Origin: Candidatus Doudnabacteria bacterium
GTDB taxonomy: Bacteria > Patescibacteriota > Doudnabacteria > UBA920
Assembly: GCA_903908535.1 (NCBI GenBank)
Contig: CAIVSE010000022.1
Coordinates: 1 to 34,188, forward strand
DNA: 34,188 nt
Direction of reading: 5' to 3'
Notes under the pieces: model-generated
The model's database searches: none
What the model was told of the DNA's origin: nothing
Seen by the model: only the letters and a program-made list of their open reading frames with translations
Made by a program: the position numbers and the translations under genes
Part shown: positions 31,213 to 34,188 of the stretch, in pieces
How positions within the stretch are numbered: position 1 is the first letter of the stretch
Layout: the number at the start of each line of letters is the position of its first letter

Positions 31213-32025
31213 TCAGTCCGGTTGGCCAATGGCCAGCCAGGTTAGGTTCTGACAGTCAAAATATCGCCACAGTGTATCCTTATCAAAGGTTTTGGCGTTC
31301 AGTATCCGGGCTCCCGGCGCCACTTCCTGGATGGGCTCCATAATATCCAACAACGTGTAAGGGAAGCTGGTCTTATACTGGTAGCCGTAATTGAGATCCG
31401 GGACGTGGTGGATGAGGATAATTAACCGGCCCGATTCCGTGATCAGCGTGGCCATATTCCTTAAAATTTTATCCAGCCGCTTTTTGCCGTAGTGGTAGAG
31501 TAACCGCCCGACTTTGCACCCGGAATAGAGCCTGGGATTGAAGCTTCCGGAAGCCACAATTTCTTCCAGATCGCCGAATTCAACAAAGTGCCGGGGATCC
31601 CTTAATTCAAGGCCACACAGGTCCTTGCGGCGATAGGTATTTTTGATGCGCCTAATAGTTTTGTCCCGCGCCGGTTTGACAATATCCCTGATTTCCAAGT
31701 CAAAGCCTAGCTTGAGCGCGTCCGCCACATAGCCGCTGTCATCGCCGTGGCCGCAACCAGCATGAAGAAAGGTCTTATCCCTGACTGTATCGCCCTGATG
31801 CTGTTTCATAAAGTGCAGGTATGGCAACATGAATTTGCGGTCATGCATGAAGTAGCGCGTGCCCTCCCTCTGGTATTCAAGCGGGGTTATCCCCTGTTGC
31901 CTTCTGGTGGTCGGAGCCATGGCAAATGGCTCGGTTACATAAGGCGTCCAATACTCTATGGCCTTCTGTAGATCCGCAGAAATCTCCATTGTCTGTTCAA
32001 CAGTCTGTATTAATTGAGCCTTCAT
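31213..32025 (-). CDS. SAM-dependent methyltransferase-like protein
   Basis: ATG 32025 has GGAGGAA directly upstream; the track's start at 32181 is rejected. 270 residues. Motif I reads FLHAGCGHGDDSGYVADAL with an acidic residue at the end of the next strand (LEIRDIV), and a later strand LIILIHHVPDLNYGY fits the class I fold. The N-terminus is helical. Substrate unknown. It is divergent from the phosphatase-like gene with about 130 bases between, and a joint job is possible. Confidence 0.65.
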   Translation of the reverse strand: MKAQLIQTVEQTMEISADLQKAIEYWTPYVTEPFAMAPTTRRQQGITPLEYQREGTRYFMHDRKFMLPYLHFMKQHQGDTVRDKTFLHAGCGHGDDSGYVADALKLGFDLEIRDIVKPARDKTIRRIKNTYRRKDLCGLELRDPRHFVEFGDLEEIVASGSFNPRLYSGCKVGRLLYHYGKKRLDKILRNMATLITESGRLIILIHHVPDLNYGYQYKTSFPYTLLDIMEPIQEVAPGARILNAKTFDKDTLWRYFDCQNLTWLAIGQPD

Positions 32026-32103
32026 TTGTTCCTCCATTTTCGCGCTTTCCGCGCGCGATATCGTATTTATAGTGACATATTCCGCTTTCGCAGTCAATGA
32101 GTA

Positions 32104-32132
32104 TGGACATGAGCAAAAAATCGTCTTATAAT
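32104..32132 (+). promoter_or_regulatory. Promoter of the phosphatase-like gene
   Basis: TGGACA, 17-bp spacer, TATAAT (32127-32132), followed by AAGGAGGT and ATG 32154. Confidence 0.7.
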
Positions 32133-32153
32133 TATATTTCTCAAGGAGGTTAA

Positions 32154-33155
32154 ATGTATACAAAGATTCACCGTCTCCCAATTAGTTTTCGCACTCTTCG
32201 GCGTAACGATTTTTCCAAAGATGCCCTCTATGTTCTTAAAACGGCAATTGATGCCGCTTATTTGGCCATATGGGCGCGCAAAAGATGGATGGGCAAGAAC
32301 CTTAATTTCATTAGAATCAAAGCCGACAAAACTTACGCCACCTGGGGCGATGTCCTGGTCGCGCACCATGTTGTAGGCAGGCTCAAAAGGCGTTTTAATG
32401 TCTTTGCTATTACCGAGGAGTTTCCCGGCCGAAAATTCAAAAGCATTTGTGCCACGGAAATTAACTATGATCGCCTCTTTTCGGCCCAGGTCGGTGGGGT
32501 ACTGGACGGCATTGACGGTACGCTGTTTTATATCCTCAACAGTGGCAGGCCGTTTAACTTCAGTATTTGGTTTGGTTTGGCCCGTCGCGGCCAGCCGTGG
32601 TGCAGCGTCTTTGTGGAAGTTGGTTCGGGCATGACGGGGATTTTGGAAATAGCCATAGCCGAGTCCAGCCGCGGGGCCTGGCTTTATAAACCCGATTGCC
32701 TATGGAAAAGGCTGCGGGCCGCCCCATGGGATGGCCGCCAAACCGTTAATATTACCCATGGCTTGCCTTTTCGCGATAAGAGGTTTGACCGATTTGCCGA
32801 TTTCCTCTCCGGACCGGCTTTTCGTGGTCAGCCGCCCAAAGTCAGGGAAATTATTCCCATTGGCCGGGCGGTCATTGATGTCATCACCGGCAAGGACCAA
32901 TTGTTTTCACACGCCCTGTTGCCTCCATGGGATTGGTATCCGGCCTGCTTGTTCCTTAAAGAAGCCGGTTACTCACAGCATTGGTACCGGATTGACCGTT
33001 TAGGCGTCCCCTATTCTTTAGAGGGACATCCCAGACAGTCTGACTACGCCCCGGCCAGCAGGCTGTGCATGAATATTGGTGTTAAGGCATTTGTAAAGAT
33101 TGTCAGGAATTTTTTGTCGAAGGAGGCGGGGAAACCATTTTTTGCTTCGGAGTAA
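32154..33155 (+). CDS. Inositol-monophosphatase-superfamily protein
   Basis: 333 residues with a strong ribosome site. The metal-site motifs of the IMPase/FBPase superfamily are visible: KADKTYATWGDVL (compare 'TkaDl..E'), ITEEF with Glu88/Glu89, LDGIDGT with Asp118 and Asp121 (compare DPIDGT), and near the end WDWYPACLFLKEAG (compare WDxAAg..l..eAGG). It should be a magnesium-dependent sugar or nucleotide phosphatase. The segment between the motifs is divergent and has a Trp/Arg-rich insert, so the substrate cannot be named. Confidence 0.72.
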   Translation: MYTKIHRLPISFRTLRRNDFSKDALYVLKTAIDAAYLAIWARKRWMGKNLNFIRIKADKTYATWGDVLVAHHVVGRLKRRFNVFAITEEFPGRKFKSICATEINYDRLFSAQVGGVLDGIDGTLFYILNSGRPFNFSIWFGLARRGQPWCSVFVEVGSGMTGILEIAIAESSRGAWLYKPDCLWKRLRAAPWDGRQTVNITHGLPFRDKRFDRFADFLSGPAFRGQPPKVREIIPIGRAVIDVITGKDQLFSHALLPPWDWYPACLFLKEAGYSQHWYRIDRLGVPYSLEGHPRQSDYAPASRLCMNIGVKAFVKIVRNFLSKEAGKPFFASE

Positions 33156-33170
33156 TTTTTTCCGGGGTTG

Positions 33171-33199
33171 CCAGGCTGCTTTTGCAGCCTGGTTTTTTT
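33171..33199 (+). terminator. Terminator of the phosphatase-like gene
   Basis: Perfect 9-bp stem CCAGGCTGC-tttt-GCAGCCTGG and seven T. The convergent receiver gene ends within the T-run. Confidence 0.9.
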
Positions 33200-33599
33200 A
33201 CGCTTGTAACAGCTCGTAAACTTTTAAAGTTTGGTTAATCTTATCCACTAATTCGGCCATGGACCAATGGCTTTTTACAATATGTTCTATGACGCCTTTT
33301 TTGGCCTGTAAAATGTGGGTAATTTTTTCCACTTCGCTCAGGTTGGAGATGATAATAACCGGGATGTTTTCCGTCTGCCTGTTGCCGCGGAGTTTTTTCA
33401 GCATGCTCACGCCGTCCATGTCCGGCATAATAATGTCCAGTAAAATTAAATCCGGCATATGCCGGTTAACGGCCTGCAGGCCTTCCAGGCCGTTTTTGGC
33501 CTGCCATACCAAAAAGCCTTCCCGGGTTAATTTCTCGGCCAACACGCCGAGCAGGGCGGCTTCATCTTCTACAATCAAAATATGTTTTTTTCTCTCCAT
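33198..33599 (-). CDS. Second stand-alone receiver protein (CheY-like)
   Basis: 133 residues, close paralogue of the receiver at 29127-29513: IVEDEAALLGVLAEKLTREGF, LLDIIMPDMDG with the phospho-Asp, IISNLSE and IVKSHWS. No output domain and no kinase beside it, so it may share the kinase at 29526-31148. A TATATT box (33605-33610) would start transcription at the ATG; the -35 is poor. Confidence 0.9.
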   Translation of the reverse strand: MERKKHILIVEDEAALLGVLAEKLTREGFLVWQAKNGLEGLQAVNRHMPDLILLDIIMPDMDGVSMLKKLRGNRQTENIPVIIISNLSEVEKITHILQAKKGVIEHIVKSHWSMAELVDKINQTLKVYELLQA

Positions 33600-33677
33600 G
33601 GGTTAATATATTTAAATTCAAGTATATGTTATATGGGACGCTGGGGTTTTGGGAAACTGTCGGTTCTATAACATAAA

Positions 33678-33695
33678 TCCCGACCAAAGTCGGGA
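33678..33695 (-). terminator. Hairpin after tRNA-Trp
   Basis: Perfect 7-bp stem TCCCGAC-caaa-GTCGGGA, four bases past the CCA end, with a short T-run; a likely terminator. Confidence 0.5.
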
Positions 33696-33699
33696 CTTA

Positions 33700-33773
33700 T
33701 GGCGGGGGCGGAAGGAGTCGGACCCTCGCACTTGGTTTTGGAGACCAATGTACTACCGTTATACGACGCCCCC
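33700..33773 (-). tRNA. trnW: tRNA-Trp (anticodon CCA)
   Basis: Minus strand: acceptor GGGGGCG/CGCCCCC, anticodon arm TTGGT-CTCCAAA-ACCAA (anticodon CCA), T arm GAGGG/CCTTC, discriminator G and an encoded CCA. The T loop is TCCGACT rather than TTCGANT, an unusual C at position 55. Confidence 0.9.
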
Positions 33774-33794
33774 AGAAAGTAACTGCTAAGGCCT

Positions 33795-33950
33795 TTATTT
33801 GGTTTCTTTGTGCAAGGTCTGTTTTTTGCAGAACTTACAGAATTTTTTAAGCTCCAAACGTTTTTGGGTGTTTTTTTTGTTCTTTTTGGTCTGGTAATTT
33901 AAATTGTGGCAGACCGTGCATTCCAGGTTGATGAGATTGTCTTGGGACAT
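33795..33950 (-). CDS. rpmG: Ribosomal protein L33
   Basis: Absent from the ORF track (51 residues). The protein starts [20 protein letters not shown], then [18 protein letters not shown] and [13 protein letters not shown]. The two Cys pairs (CTVC and CKFC) form the zinc site of the C+ form of L33, and the K/T/H-rich end is typical. It is a large-subunit protein. It lies between tRNA-Trp and tRNA-Thr, a common tRNA/L33 arrangement (often trnT-rpmG-trnW-secE-nusG), so the window probably cuts into that locus. The usual downstream secE is not here. Confidence 0.92.
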   Translation of the reverse strand: MSQDNLINLECTVCHNLNYQTKKNKKNTQKRLELKKFCKFCKKQTLHKETK

Positions 33951-33969
33951 AGGGATAAATTAATTATGT

Positions 33970-34075
33970 GTGGAGCCGGCTGTCGGACTCGCCTGTCCTC
34001 CGAAGGGGGAAATCGACCACCTACGGTTTATCCACCTTCGTCCTAATGGACTTCGGCGGATCTTCGACAAAACCG
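33970..34075. repeat. Palindromic element between rpmG and tRNA-Thr
   Basis: Contains GGACTCGCC, hairpin TCCTCC-gaa-GGGGGA, and TCCACC-TTCG-TCC-taat-GGA-CTTC-GGCGGA (about 34028-34060). The last part has the same architecture as the insert in gltX, and GACTCGCC recurs at the element in the glycosyltransferase gene. Its left end (33971-33989) also resembles the tRNA-Thr 3' end. Confidence 0.5.
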
Positions 34076-34087
34076 TTGCCGATTTAG

Positions 34088-34163
34088 TGGAGCCGATGGT
34101 CGGGCTTGAACCGACGACCTGCTGTTTACAAAACAGCTGCTCTACCAGCTGAGCTACATCGGC
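34088..34163 (-). tRNA. trnT: tRNA-Thr (anticodon TGT)
   Basis: Minus strand: acceptor GCCGATG/CATCGGC, D arm with AGCTGGTAGAGC, anticodon arm GCTGT-TTTGTAA-ACAGC (anticodon TGT), T loop TTCAAGC, discriminator T and an encoded CCA. Confidence 0.95.
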
Positions 34164-34188
34164 ACTTACCGAACTTGGCTTATTTTAA

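Noticed and set aside
33971-34040. A third tRNA between rpmG and tRNA-Thr
   Set aside because: Only a piece resembling a tRNA 3' end is present; no cloverleaf or anticodon arm can be formed.

Overview
The window reads as a chromosomal segment of a candidate phyla radiation (Patescibacteria, probably Parcubacteria-like) bacterium. This is an inference from gene style: densely packed ATGA-overlapping genes, an Ala/Ser/Gln-rich surface protein with an LPXTG-like tail, a VirB2/TrbC-like two-helix membrane protein, secreted proteins sharing about 60-residue 'DGTLVK...VYLV.NG' repeats, a short L33, and many genes without a recognisable relative. TGA is used as a normal stop (for example at the end of the def gene), so this is not a code-25 lineage. 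No rRNA, CRISPR array, IS element or complete prophage is visible.

Layout. 1-8239 (+): end of a large repetitive surface protein, then an envelope cluster: GalE-type epimerase with an antitoxin-like N-terminal extension, a family 2 glycosyltransferase, a secreted subtilase and a secreted lysozyme-like protein with the same C-terminal repeats. 8401-12826 (-): an accessory island with a GHKL ATPase, an XRE regulator, a coiled-coil protein of unknown family and, from a separate promoter, a 435-residue orphan. 12925-16134: cysteine desulfurase, a decayed flavodoxin, a complete Xer-type recombinase preceded by a dif-like 28-mer, and a truncated second recombinase. 16139-20301 (-): an ArsR-headed operon with gltX and an M23 peptidase with a coiled coil, then a VirB2-like/M15-like protein. 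20382-21995: a WecG/TagA glycosyltransferase fused to a Nudix domain, divergent from a small membrane protein. 22120-24961 (+): unknown - def - degenerate DEDD exonuclease - intact DEDDh exonuclease - fmt, nearly all overlapping. 24950-31148 (-): MltG, TM-helix channel-like protein, HU, QueA, an anchored exported protein, and a histidine kinase/receiver pair. 31213-34163: methyltransferase-like gene divergent from an inositol-monophosphatase-like gene, a second stand-alone receiver, tRNA-Trp, rpmG (L33, absent from the ORF track) and tRNA-Thr.

Themes that join the pieces. (1) Envelope building and remodelling recurs: GalE, GT2, WecG, M23, M15-like, MltG, lysozyme-like and subtilase genes. (2) Protein N-terminal processing (def and fmt) is coupled to a pair of paralogous exonuclease-fold proteins. 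(3) Several good sigma70-type promoters place the predicted transcription start on or within about 5 nt of the start codon, suggesting common leaderless mRNAs, while other genes have strong Shine-Dalgarno sequences. (4) Short palindromic elements sit between genes and also inside open reading frames (glycosyltransferase N-terminus, gltX), similar in behaviour to palindromic elements known from Rickettsia. The best candidates for something undescribed are the GHKL/XRE/coiled-coil operon with its operator, the palindromic element family, and the def-exonuclease pair-fmt operon.
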